35,247 nt of DNA from JBEBXQ01 sp040391535. GTDB taxonomy: Bacteria > Bacteroidota > Bacteroidia > Cytophagales > Spirosomataceae. Every line of letters starts with the position of its first letter. Positions within the stretch are counted from its first letter, which is position 1. Positions 24,276 to 32,556 of the stretch are shown here, in pieces. The DNA lies in NCBI GenBank assembly GCA_040391535.1, contig JBEBXQ010000033.1, forward strand, positions 1 through 35,247. The letters run 5' to 3'. The notes beneath the pieces are model-generated. The model did no database searches. It was not told the DNA's origin and saw only the letters and a program-made list of their open reading frames with translations. The translations under genes were made by a program, and so were the position numbers.

Positions 24276-24514
24276 ATAAGTGTTCAAGCCAGCCTGACTT
24301 TTAATTATGGCGAATTCGCCATAATTAAAATCGGGATTGTAAACGGATTCCCAACTCCCCAAAACTCAACAGTATTTCTATTTCTAGGCAAGTCAGAAAT
24401 GAAAAAGTCACCGTCTTTTGCTTATAGCATATCGGTAAGTGAAATAAAATCCTGATTATCATTATTGATGATAGTGATTTCCGTTCCTTTAACTTCTATT
24501 TTTCGATTCTTCAC
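24273..24514 (-). pseudogene. Decayed KilA-N domain gene, 3' part missing
   Basis: Read on minus from a GTG at 24514, the translation begins IEVKGTEITIINNDNQDFIS and goes on LTDML, then an in-frame TAA at 24422-24424. It then resumes as AKDGDFFISDLPRNRNTVEF. One base is missing near 24352; in the next frame it reads VWESVYNPDFNYGEFAIIK and SQAGLN. This order (ISLTDM, AKDGDFF, RNRNTVEF, NPDFNYGEFA, KSQAGLN) is the N-terminal third of bacterial KilA-N domain proteins as I know them, which bind DNA and are typical of phages and mobile islands. The match ends about 24273, at the suf terminator, so the rest of the gene is lost. The residues at the usual tryptophan-leucine position (DWLRNR) have become LP. 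Confidence 0.8.
24299..24330. repeat. 32-base perfect palindrome inside the KilA-N remnant
   Basis: Sixteen bases on each side of the centre 24314/24315 are perfectly complementary without a loop; the core is GGCGAATTCGCC. On minus it encodes FNYGEFAIIK of the KilA-N remnant, so its sequence is mostly explained by conserved codons and the symmetry may be chance. Confidence 0.9.
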
Positions 24515-24793
24515 ATACGTCCCAATTGGTTAATCAATAAATCAGGCTTTATTATTATTTGTACCGGATCCGGTGTCATGATGATCATGACATTCCCTAA
24601 AACTTCAGGTAAGAATAAGTTAACGTTTCAACCTGCGTAATTTTCTTCCCGGATTCCCTCTTCGTTTCTCAATCATGTAAGGCTTCATTGGTTACCAATG
24701 AGGTATGCCGGATAGCAAAAACGGATAACAAGGCTACCTTTCCGATTGTCTGCTTCGCTGTATTCTGCATGTAGTTTTTTTGTAGCTTGCATA
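24515..24793. other. Gene-free stretch upstream of rarA with three small palindromes
   Basis: No reading frame here has recognisable content. It contains ACCGGATCCGGT (24563-24574), directly followed by TGTCATGAT-G-ATCATGACA (24574-24592), and TCATTGGT-T-ACCAATGA (24685-24701). Eight T and a G (about 24775-24782) just before rarA may be part of its promoter, but the motif is not clean. Confidence 0.5.
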
Positions 24794-26065
24794 ATGATTA
24801 ATCTGAATATTCCTCTTGCAGAAAGGCTCAGGCCACAGGTTCTGGATGACTATATTGGCCAGGAACATATTCTCGGCCCGGGTAAACCATTAAGAAATGC
24901 GATTGAAAACAATATTGTTCCTTCCCTCATTTTATGGGGACCGCCGGGAGTAGGAAAAACCACGCTGGCACTATTGATCGCAGAAACTACCAAGCGGCCT
25001 TTTTACAATCTGAGTGCCATCAATTCAGGTGTAAAAGAACTCAGGGAGGTACTTTCCCGTCCTTCCGGCTTATTCCCGCCTATTCTTTTCATAGACGAAA
25101 TTCACCGTTATAACAAAACCCAGCAGGATGCCCTGTTGGGTGCAGTTGAAAAAGGGAAGGTAACCTTTATCGGTGCAACTACTGAAAACCCTTCTTTTGA
25201 AATCAACTCGGCATTACTTTCACGCTGTCAGGTGTATATCCTGGAGGCACTCGGTGTCAGTGAACTGAAAGAAATGATTCACCGGGCGATTGAGAAAGAT
25301 GAATGGCTGAAGCTTAAAAATATCCGTATTGAATCATATGACGCTCTTTTCAGGATTTCGGGGGGCGATGGCAGAAAGCTTCTGAATTTGCTGGAACTGG
25401 TCGTATCAAGCCTTGGTGAAGTGCCGGAGGTGGTCATTACCGACGAAATGGTTACCAGTACTGTTCAGCAGAATATCGCGCGGTATGACAAATCAGGCGA
25501 ACAGCATTATGATATCATTTCCGCTTTCATCAAATCATTGCGGGGCAGTGACCCCAACGGTGCGCTATACTGGATGGCCCGTATGATTATTGCGGGAGAA
25601 GATCCGGTATTTATTGCCCGGAGAATGCTGATTATGGCTTCTGAAGATATCGGAAATGCCAACCCTACAGCCGTGATCATGGCTCAGACAGCCATGGATG
25701 CCGTGCAGGTCATTGGCTATCCCGAATGCCGCATTATTCTTTCTCAGGTGGCTATCTATCTTGCAACCTCTCCGAAAAGCAATGCCAGTTACATGGCTAT
25801 TAATGAAGCGATCGCCCTGGCTGAAAAAACGGCGCATTTACCGGTACCTCTGCATTTACGCAATGCACCGACCAGGCTGATGAAAGAAATCGGTTATGGA
25901 AAAGATTATAAATATTCACACAACTTTGAGGGTAATTTTGCGGCTCAGAATTTCATGCCTGATGAGCTGAAAGGAACACGTTTGTATGAACCTGCCGCCA
26001 ATGCCAAAGAACAGGAAATCAGAAAGAAGCTTCAGTACTGGTGGAAGGACTGGTATGAATATTAA
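24794..26065 (+). CDS. rarA: Replication-associated recombination protein A (MgsA/RarA) AAA+ ATPase
   Basis: A 423-residue AAA+ ATPase related to clamp loaders, working at stalled replication forks and single-strand gaps. RLRPQVLDDYIGQEHILG is the family start, Walker A is GPPGVGKTT (49-57), Walker B ILFIDEIHR (97-105), sensor 1 in GATTENPSFE and the arginine finger in LLSRCQVY. The C-terminal half has DPNGALYWMARMI, EDIGNANP and SYMAINEAIA, which form the tetramerisation part. I use the ATG at 24794; an upstream in-frame TTG at 24746 adds 16 residues unlike the family. It follows a 600-base gap and is followed 78 bases later by a secreted protein gene. Confidence 0.95.
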   Translation: MINLNIPLAERLRPQVLDDYIGQEHILGPGKPLRNAIENNIVPSLILWGPPGVGKTTLALLIAETTKRPFYNLSAINSGVKELREVLSRPSGLFPPILFIDEIHRYNKTQQDALLGAVEKGKVTFIGATTENPSFEINSALLSRCQVYILEALGVSELKEMIHRAIEKDEWLKLKNIRIESYDALFRISGGDGRKLLNLLELVVSSLGEVPEVVITDEMVTSTVQQNIARYDKSGEQHYDIISAFIKSLRGSDPNGALYWMARMIIAGEDPVFIARRMLIMASEDIGNANPTAVIMAQTAMDAVQVIGYPECRIILSQVAIYLATSPKSNASYMAINEAIALAEKTAHLPVPLHLRNAPTRLMKEIGYGKDYKYSHNFEGNFAAQNFMPDELKGTRLYEPAANAKEQEIRKKLQYWWKDWYEY

Positions 26066-26143
26066 TGGCCTTTCAATTTCGCAGCCATGAGTAAAACACT
26101 TTGCAACAGCACTTATCTGAATAATCAAACCAGTAAACTATCC

Positions 26144-27247
26144 ATGAAATTCCTAGTTAAATTACTGTTCCTGATCTCCCTTCCCTTTTCACCGGCTTTT
26201 ACACAGGCTCCCGTTTCCTTTTATCTGGGAAGTACTGATAACAGCCCGGAGGCCAAATTACTTTACTGTGAACTCAACCTGTCTGACGGAACCATCTCTG
26301 AAAAGCTGGCACTATCGGTAGGTCCTGGTCCGGGTTACATTGCCGTTTCTCCTGATCAGAAAAAGCTGTACATCGCTTCTCAGGACAACAAACTCAGAGC
26401 ATTTTCTATCCTTGAAAATGGCAAGCTGAATCTTTTAAATGAGCAGGAATCCAACGGAATAAACCCATGTTATGTCTCCGTTCATCCTTCAGGTAAGCTG
26501 GCATTTGCGGCCAATTATACCAGTGGCTCGGTATCTGCTTATCCCATTTTGTCTGATGGCAGCCTGTCACCGGCATCTTTTTTCAGGCAGCTGGAAGGAA
26601 GCGGTCCCAATCAGCAGCGGCAGGAAAAACCTCATGCTCACTGTGCGGTTCCGTCACCTGATGGCAAATTTCTCTATGTGGCCGATCTGGGTACAGACCG
26701 TATTATGAACTACCAGATTGACCCTTCCGGGCAAATTTCCGAAAACCCGGTACAGGCGTTCTTTAAAGTTCACCCTGGTGCCGGCCCGCGCCACCTGCAG
26801 GTAGACCCTTCAGGAAGGTTTATGTATATCCTTAACGAACTTGACGGTACCCTGATAAGCTGTGCCATCGACAGCCGGGGAATCATTACCGAAATCCAGT
26901 CTCAACCTACTTTGCCTGCTGATTTTGCAGGAGCGGCTTCCAGCGCTGCTATCCGGCTTCATCCTGACGGCAGGCATGTATATATTTCTAACCGGACATA
27001 CAACGCGGTTCATGTGTATGAAATTCAGAAAGACGGAAAACTTTTCAAAACTGACGAAGTAAGACAATCCATTGACCATCCCCGCGATTTTAACATTGAC
27101 CCGACAGGCCAGTATCTGCTTATTGCCAACAGAAACGCTAATGATCTGGCGGTTTACAAAATAGACAACACCACAGGAAAGCATACATTTCTCCATAAAA
27201 GCATTCATACCAGACAACCCAGTTGCATAGAATTTCTGAGCAAATAA
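26144..27247 (+). CDS. Secreted lactonase family beta-propeller protein
   Basis: A 367-residue seven-bladed beta-propeller of the lactonase (6-phosphogluconolactonase, Pgl/YbhE) family with a signal peptide (MKFLVKLLFLISLPF, cleavage near FTQA). Repeated blades contain PDQKKLYIASQ, HPSGKLAFAANYTSGSVS, KPHAHCAVPSPDGKFLYVADLGTD (cited in part: PHAHC, SPDGKFLYVADLGTD), GPRHLQVDPSGRFMYILNEL and HPDGRHVYISNR. PHAH and GPRH are hallmark residues at the putative active site. Because it is exported, it is unlikely to serve the cytosolic pentose phosphate pathway. I chose the ATG at 26144, where the signal peptide begins; an upstream ATG at 26087 would add 19 polar residues. Confidence 0.88.
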   Translation: MKFLVKLLFLISLPFSPAFTQAPVSFYLGSTDNSPEAKLLYCELNLSDGTISEKLALSVGPGPGYIAVSPDQKKLYIASQDNKLRAFSILENGKLNLLNEQESNGINPCYVSVHPSGKLAFAANYTSGSVSAYPILSDGSLSPASFFRQLEGSGPNQQRQEKPHAHCAVPSPDGKFLYVADLGTDRIMNYQIDPSGQISENPVQAFFKVHPGAGPRHLQVDPSGRFMYILNELDGTLISCAIDSRGIITEIQSQPTLPADFAGAASSAAIRLHPDGRHVYISNRTYNAVHVYEIQKDGKLFKTDEVRQSIDHPRDFNIDPTGQYLLIANRNANDLAVYKIDNTTGKHTFLHKSIHTRQPSCIEFLSK

Positions 27248-27393
27248 TTTCAGATAAACCATATAATATTCTAAAATACTGAGTTGATATAAAATTACCT
27301 CTGCCTTAATTTTATTTGGTCAGGTCTTTTTTGTAACATTGGTCATTACGTATAAAGTACCTTTATCAGGTACAGGTTATCCTTTTCATACTA

Positions 27394-28710
27394 ATGAATA
27401 ACAGACGATCATTTTTACAAAAACTCGGTGCCGGTGTACTGACACTCCCTGCCTTCCTCGAAACGGCAACTGCTGCAAGCCTGGAAGATTTCAATGCTTC
27501 AATGGCCGGTCTTTCTCCTGAAGAGGTCGCGCAAAATGAAGATTTCTGGGCAAGAATCAAGCTGGATTATACTGTTTCTCCTAATATACTCAATCTCAAC
27601 AACGGAGGAGTAAGTCCGCAACCCAAGCCTGTGCAGGATGCGCATATCCGGTTTTATCAATACTGTAATGAAGCACCTTCTTACTATATGTGGCGGATTC
27701 TGGATCAGGGCCGGGAGGCATTACGCAGCAAGCTGGCTGATCTTGCAGGTTGTGCATCAGATGAAATTGCCATCAACCGGAATGCTACAGAAGGGCTCAA
27801 TTCGATCATTTTCGGACTTAACCTCAAAGCAGGCGATGAGGTAGTGCTAAGCAAAAAAGACTATCCCAATATGATGAATGCCTGGAAACAGCGGGAAAAA
27901 CGGGAAGGTATTAAACTGGTATGGGTAGATATTGACCTGCCCAGTGAGAATGAAGACTATATTGTTAAAAAATACACAGACGCCTTTACATCCAGGACAA
28001 AAATTGTGCATATCACGCATGTCGTCAACTGGATCGGGCAGATCACACCTGTAAAGAAAATTGCTGATGCAGCACGGCAAAAAGGAATAGAAAGTATCGT
28101 AGACGGTGCCCATAGCTTTGCTCATCTTGACTTTAAAATCCCGGATCTTGGCTGTGATTATTTCGCAACCAGCCTCCATAAATGGCTCGGAGCGCCGTTT
28201 GGCAGCGGAATGATGTATATCCGGAAAGATAAAATCAAAAACGTGTGGGCACTCCTTTCAAGTCCTGAGCCTGACAGTGCAGATATCCGTAAGTTTGAAA
28301 CCCTGGGAACCCGCTCTTTTGCTTCTGAAATGGCGATCGGAACAGCCGTTGATTATCAGCTCAGTATCGGGAATGCCCGCAAATTTGCCCGCCTGCATTT
28401 CCTGCAGCGCTACTGGACGGATAAGGCACGTACGATTCCGGGAGTAAAAGTACATACTTCTCCCGATCCCAGATATGGCGGAGCGCTGGCTTTGGTGTCG
28501 GTTGACGGACTGACAATCCCGGAAATGGATGACGTGCTTATGGCCAGGCATAAGATCCATACCACCAGTGTTGACTACGATGGCATGTACGGAATAAGGG
28601 TAACACCAAATGTGTATACGAGTCCTAAAGATCTGGACAGACTGGTGACAGCACTCAGCGAACTTTCGGCTGAAGCTTCCAAAAAGAATAAGATTTCCGG
28701 CAAAAAATAA
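27394..28710 (+). CDS. Tat-exported class V aminotransferase-fold PLP protein
   Basis: A 438-residue fold-type I PLP enzyme of aminotransferase class V, most like isopenicillin-N epimerase or cysteine desulfurase-like proteins. The N-terminus has a twin-arginine signal (NNRRSFLQKLGAGVLTLPAF), so it is probably exported folded with its cofactor. Catalytic features are NRNATEGLNSI, DGAHSFAHLD (Asp237, His240) and the Schiff-base lysine Lys263 in TSLHKWLGAPFG. No cysteine sits at the desulfurase position as in SufS. The substrate is unknown. The gene ends 4 bases before the CsaA-like gene, so they are co-transcribed. A secreted lactonase gene lies 146 bases upstream. Confidence 0.86.
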   Translation: MNNRRSFLQKLGAGVLTLPAFLETATAASLEDFNASMAGLSPEEVAQNEDFWARIKLDYTVSPNILNLNNGGVSPQPKPVQDAHIRFYQYCNEAPSYYMWRILDQGREALRSKLADLAGCASDEIAINRNATEGLNSIIFGLNLKAGDEVVLSKKDYPNMMNAWKQREKREGIKLVWVDIDLPSENEDYIVKKYTDAFTSRTKIVHITHVVNWIGQITPVKKIADAARQKGIESIVDGAHSFAHLDFKIPDLGCDYFATSLHKWLGAPFGSGMMYIRKDKIKNVWALLSSPEPDSADIRKFETLGTRSFASEMAIGTAVDYQLSIGNARKFARLHFLQRYWTDKARTIPGVKVHTSPDPRYGGALALVSVDGLTIPEMDDVLMARHKIHTTSVDYDGMYGIRVTPNVYTSPKDLDRLVTALSELSAEASKKNKISGKK

Positions 28711-28714
28711 ATTT

Positions 28715-29056
28715 ATGCAAGACCTGATTACCTGGAGCGACTTTGAAAAAGTAGAATTACGAACAGGGACTATTATCGAAGTAAGGGATTTCCCCGAAGC
28801 CCGTAAACCCGCTTATCAGCTGATTATTGATTTCGGGGAATCGGTAGGTATCCGTAAAAGCAGCGCGCAGATAACGGCACTTTATACTAAACAGGAACTG
28901 ATCGGCCAGCAGATTGTAGCCGTTGTTAATTTTCCCCGAAAACAGATAGCCGGTTTTATGTCAGAATGCCTTGTAACCGGCTTTGAAGATGAAAACGGTA
29001 ATATCGTGCTCTGTACCACTGAAAGAAAAATACCTGACGGGCAAAAGCTGTGCTGA
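28715..29056 (+). CDS. csaA: CsaA-like tRNA-binding domain protein
   Basis: A 113-residue protein made of one tRNA-binding OB-fold (tRNA_bind_2, as at the end of methionyl-tRNA synthetase and in CsaA). Seen motifs: FEKVELRTGTIIEVRDFPEA, DFGESVGIRKSSAQI, LIGQQIVAVVNFPRKQIAGF and SECLVTGFEDENGNIVLC, cited as parts. CsaA was described as a chaperone linked to protein export, but its tRNA-binding fold makes the role uncertain. The gene is 4 bases after the aminotransferase-fold gene and ends 1 base before the end of the convergent radA gene, so there is no room for a terminator. Confidence 0.9.
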   Translation: MQDLITWSDFEKVELRTGTIIEVRDFPEARKPAYQLIIDFGESVGIRKSSAQITALYTKQELIGQQIVAVVNFPRKQIAGFMSECLVTGFEDENGNIVLCTTERKIPDGQKLC

Positions 29057-29057
29057 A

Positions 29058-30425
29058 TCATTGCATTACCAGTACAAACAATTCATCAAGGTTAGCCACA
29101 GATACAATCTCAATGGTGTAATCATCCGCATCCAGTCCTTTTGTATTATACTTTGAAATATAGATTTTTCTGAAGCCCAGTTTCTGGGCTTCAGAAATCC
29201 TGCTCTCAATCCGGTTTACCGCCCTTACTTCTCCGCCCAGTCCCACTTCTCCTGCAAAACAAACCGAAGGAGGAACAGGAATATCTTCATGAGAAGAAAC
29301 AATGGAGGTCACCACTGCCAGATCAATCGCCGGGTCTTCCACACGCAATCCTCCGGCAACATTCAGGAAAACATCCTGCAAACCCAGTCTGAAACCGCCT
29401 CTTTTTTCCAGAACAGCCAGCAACATTTGTAATCGTTTCCCGTCAAAGCCTGTACTGCTTCGTTGCGGGGTACCATAATTGGCCGGACTCACCAGCGACT
29501 GAATTTCAATATTCAAAGGCCGGTTTCCTTCCATCATCGACCCGATCGTAATACCGCTTATAGGTTCATCACGCTGCGAAATCAGTATCTCGGAAGGATT
29601 GGTCACCTGTCTTAATCCCGTACTCAGCATTTCATATATACCCAGCTCAGACGTACTGCCAAAGCGGTTTTTAATAGTTCTCAGAATCCTGTATACCGTG
29701 TGCCTGTCCCCTTCAAACTGTAAAACCGTATCCACCATGTGCTCCAGCACTTTGGGCCCTGCCAATGAACCTTCCTTGGTAATATGCCCGATCAGAAATA
29801 CCGGTGTACCGCTTTCCTTGGCATAGCGCATAAACTCAGTTGTACATTCACGAACCTGTGAAACACTGCCTGCACCGGTTTCGATCAAAGGAGACTGCAT
29901 GGTTTGAATAGAATCAACGATCAGAACATCCGGTTCAAAATCTTCAATCTGCCTGAAAATATGCACCGTCGAAGTTTCGGTAAGGATATAGCATTGTTCA
30001 TTTTTGGCAAGAAGCCTTTCAGCACGCATCCTGATCTGCTGGTCAGATTCTTCCCCTGAAATGTACAATACTTTCTTTCCGCGCAAAGTAAGCCCGATCT
30101 GGAGCATCAGGGTTGACTTCCCTATCCCGGGTTCACCACCGATCAGCACCAGCGAACCCATAACAATCCCTCCTCCAAGCGCCCTGTTCAGCTCTTTATC
30201 AGCAGTTACAATACGGGGTTCATTTGCATATTCAATTTCGTGGATCGGTTTAGGACGTGCTGCCAGTGAGACCGACTTCCAGGAGACAACATCCTTTTTG
30301 TCATCTTTTTCAATTATTTCCTCAGCAAAGGTGTTCCATTCTCCGCACGAGGGGCACTTCCCAAGCCATTTAGGAGAATTATGTCCGCAATTCTGACAAA
30401 AAAACGCGCTTTTCAGTTTAGCCAT
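29058..30425 (-). CDS. radA: DNA repair protein RadA
   Basis: A 455-residue RadA/Sms recombination protein that promotes branch migration and processes recombination intermediates. A four-cysteine zinc finger (Cys10, Cys13, Cys24, Cys27) opens the protein, followed by the RecA-like ATPase with Walker A GEPGIGKST (97-105), Walker B VLIVDSIQT, the RadA-specific KNRFG motif (252-256) in RTIKNRFGSTSELGIYEM, and a Lon-type C-terminal domain with NVAGGLRVEDPAIDLA and GEVGLGGEVRAV. Length is standard. It is divergent from the outer-membrane protein gene, with about 150 bases between their starts. Confidence 0.97.
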   Translation of the reverse strand: MAKLKSAFFCQNCGHNSPKWLGKCPSCGEWNTFAEEIIEKDDKKDVVSWKSVSLAARPKPIHEIEYANEPRIVTADKELNRALGGGIVMGSLVLIGGEPGIGKSTLMLQIGLTLRGKKVLYISGEESDQQIRMRAERLLAKNEQCYILTETSTVHIFRQIEDFEPDVLIVDSIQTMQSPLIETGAGSVSQVRECTTEFMRYAKESGTPVFLIGHITKEGSLAGPKVLEHMVDTVLQFEGDRHTVYRILRTIKNRFGSTSELGIYEMLSTGLRQVTNPSEILISQRDEPISGITIGSMMEGNRPLNIEIQSLVSPANYGTPQRSSTGFDGKRLQMLLAVLEKRGGFRLGLQDVFLNVAGGLRVEDPAIDLAVVTSIVSSHEDIPVPPSVCFAGEVGLGGEVRAVNRIESRISEAQKLGFRKIYISKYNTKGLDADDYTIEIVSVANLDELFVLVMQ

Positions 30426-30574
30426 GAGGAATATAAAATCGTTTTAACAAAAAAGTATGTTGAATCTGACCGTAAAGTAAAAGAATTAAAGAAGAACATA
30501 AAAAGTTTTGTCAATCATGTACCTTTACCAGTAAATCTGCGTTAATCCGTCATAACTTAATGATCTGGCAGCCC

Positions 30575-31297
30575 ATGAAAAATACAAAATCCGCCGCATT
30601 TATACTGATGACAATTGCTTTACTGACCATCACAGATGGTTACGGACAAATCAAAAAGGGTTTCACGTTCGGAGTAAAAGGAGGCGTTAATCTGACAAGA
30701 CTGGCTATGGGTGAGGTTTTCGGCACACGCTATGACAGCAACGGCAATCCATACCTGAGCTATAACGGGCAGGAAGTGCGTGATCAGCTGAAAGAAAGCT
30801 TCGATACAAAAACCGGCTATTCCGGAGGTATTTATATGCGATTCGGCCGTAATTTTTATATTCAGCCCGAAATTATGGTGTCAACCAAAGGCGGTTCATT
30901 TGATATTGTACAAGCTACAGAAAACGGCACACCGCAAATCAATCATGCCGACTTCAAATTCAGTACCATAGACGTACCTGTCCTGTTTGGTATAAAAGGA
31001 GGCCCCTTCAGGCTGAACGCAGGTCCTGCGGCCTATTTTAAAATCAAGGATAACCAGAAACTCGGAGAAGCCATCAAATATTATACCTCAAACGGCGATC
31101 ATTTTTCAGAGGCCGTCTATGGTTATCAGCTGGGAGCCGGAATAGATATTTTCGGAATCAGTCTTGATGTCAGAAAAGAAGGAAGTTTCTCAGACATCAC
31201 CACCTTTCAGGTCAACCCCGGCAACGGAGCGCTGCCTGTACAGGTAGGTCAGAAGCTGAACTCATGGCAGGTAACGATCGGTATTAAATTAATTTAG
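30575..31297 (+). CDS. Outer membrane beta-barrel protein (PorT-like family)
   Basis: A 240-residue exported protein. The signal peptide (MKNTKSAAFILMTIALL, cleavage near YGQ) is followed by alternating beta strands typical of small outer-membrane barrels, starting with FTFGVKGGVNLTRLAM, then YSGGIYMRFGRNFYIQPEIM, DVPVLFGIKGGPFRLNAGP and YGYQLGAGIDIFGISLDVR (cited in parts), and a C-terminal strand WQVTIGIKLI. The pattern VKGGVNL / YIQPE / IDVPVL / GAGID fits the PorT or outer membrane protein beta-barrel domain families of Bacteroidota. I use the ATG at 30575; a further ATG at 30560 adds five residues. The function cannot be told from sequence. Confidence 0.85.
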   Translation: MKNTKSAAFILMTIALLTITDGYGQIKKGFTFGVKGGVNLTRLAMGEVFGTRYDSNGNPYLSYNGQEVRDQLKESFDTKTGYSGGIYMRFGRNFYIQPEIMVSTKGGSFDIVQATENGTPQINHADFKFSTIDVPVLFGIKGGPFRLNAGPAAYFKIKDNQKLGEAIKYYTSNGDHFSEAVYGYQLGAGIDIFGISLDVRKEGSFSDITTFQVNPGNGALPVQVGQKLNSWQVTIGIKLI

Positions 31298-31363
31298 ACT
31301 TTCCGGTAGCAGCCACTTCTTTAAAAGAAATCCCTGTTTTTTATTTTTAAGCTGGTACTTGGT

Positions 31364-31371
31364 TATCTTTG
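31364..31371 (+). promoter_or_regulatory. -7 element of the pheS promoter
   Basis: TATCTTTG matches TAnnTTTG exactly and sits 68 bases before the pheS start, behind a T-rich stretch at the -33 distance. It leaves a leader of roughly 60 bases. I see no clear T-box or attenuator in that leader. Confidence 0.55.
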
Positions 31372-31439
31372 CGTAAAAAATTACGTAAGCTGTTTAAATC
31401 CCGTAAATTTTCAGGACAGCCGATAGCCGATAAATCATC

Positions 31440-32498
31440 ATGATCAGCGAAGAAGTTAAAAAGCTATTATCAGAAATTGAACAAAGTCAGATCAATGGCA
31501 AGGAGCAACTGGAAACCTTTCGATTAAGGTTTATCAGTAAAAAAGGCGTTATTACCCAATTATTTGATCAGCTTAAAAATACACCTCAGGAAGAAAGGCG
31601 CGCTTTAGGTCAGGAACTGAATGTACTGAAAAACAAAGCTCAGGAGTATTTTCAGAAATTCTCTGATCAGCTTGGCAGTCAGTCCGCTTCGGATAATGAT
31701 CTTGCAAAACCTGATCTTACCTTACCCGTTATTCCTAACGGGACAGGCAGTCTGCATCCTCTGACGATCGTTCGTATGAAAATCGTGGAGATTTTTGAAA
31801 GAATGGGCTTTAATGTGGTTGACGGTCCGGAAATTGAAACGGACTGGTATAACTTCAGCGCCCTGAATTTCCCGGCCAATCACCCGGCACGCGAAATGCA
31901 GGACACCTTTTTTATCCGTAAATCTTCAGCCGGCGACAATACCGAAGATGTAAAAGACGACATTCTTCTCAGAACACATACTTCCAATGTCCAGACGCGG
32001 CTGATGGAATATAAAAAACCACCTATCAGGTCCATTATGCCGGGGCGTGTATTCAGGAATGAAGCCATTTCTGCACGTGCTCACTGTATTTTCCATCAGG
32101 TAGAAGGCCTTTATGTAGACAAAAACGTCAGTTTTAAAGATCTGAAAGACACCATTTACCATTTCGCCAAAGAAATGTTCGGAAAGGATTCCCAGATCCG
32201 TCTCCGGCCTTCCTATTTCCCGTTCACCGAACCCAGTGCCGAAATTGACGTTTCCTGTTTCATCTGTAAAGGAAAAGGATGTAATATTTGCAAGCACAGC
32301 GGTTGGGTTGAAATAGCCGGTTCAGGAATGGTAGACCCCAATGTTCTGGAAAGTTGCGGCATTGACCCGGAAGAATATACAGGGTTTGCCTTCGGAATGG
32401 GGATTGAACGGATTACTATGCTGAGGTATGGCATCAAAGATCTGAGGCTTTTCACCGAAAATGACGCAAGATTTCTGCGGCAATTTACCGGAGCATAG
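31440..32498 (+). CDS. pheS: Phenylalanyl-tRNA synthetase alpha subunit
   Basis: A 352-residue class II aminoacyl-tRNA synthetase subunit that carries the catalytic site for charging tRNA-Phe. The N-terminal coiled coil (about 1-85) is followed by the catalytic domain: HPLTIVRMKIVEIFERMGF, DGPEIETDWYNFSALN, motif 2 GRVFRNEAISARAHCIFHQ, and motif 3 GFAFGMGIERITMLRYGI. Between them is a cysteine-rich insert (CFICKGKGCNICKHSGW) often seen in PheS of Bacteroidota. Length is slightly above the usual 330-345. pheT is not adjacent, which is common in this phylum. A terminator follows the gene. Confidence 0.97.
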   Translation: MISEEVKKLLSEIEQSQINGKEQLETFRLRFISKKGVITQLFDQLKNTPQEERRALGQELNVLKNKAQEYFQKFSDQLGSQSASDNDLAKPDLTLPVIPNGTGSLHPLTIVRMKIVEIFERMGFNVVDGPEIETDWYNFSALNFPANHPAREMQDTFFIRKSSAGDNTEDVKDDILLRTHTSNVQTRLMEYKKPPIRSIMPGRVFRNEAISARAHCIFHQVEGLYVDKNVSFKDLKDTIYHFAKEMFGKDSQIRLRPSYFPFTEPSAEIDVSCFICKGKGCNICKHSGWVEIAGSGMVDPNVLESCGIDPEEYTGFAFGMGIERITMLRYGIKDLRLFTENDARFLRQFTGA

Positions 32499-32519
32499 CT
32501 TTTCATATAGAAGTTCGGC

Positions 32520-32556
32520 AGCGGTGGTTTTTAATATAAAGACTACCGCTCTTTTT
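32520..32556 (+). terminator. Rho-independent terminator after pheS
   Basis: AGCGGTGGT (32520-32528) pairs with ACTACCGCT (32542-32550), one G-T pair, loop of 13 bases, followed by C and five T. It lies 21 bases after the pheS stop. Confidence 0.75.

Noticed and set aside
24746..24793. Longer RarA from the TTG at 24746
   Set aside because: The first 16 residues do not resemble RarA; the family start begins just after the ATG at 24794.
27357..27373. Inverted repeat GTACCT-N5-AGGTAC before the Tat-exported PLP protein gene
   Set aside because: Only six bases per arm with no second copy seen in the window; not strong enough to call an operator.
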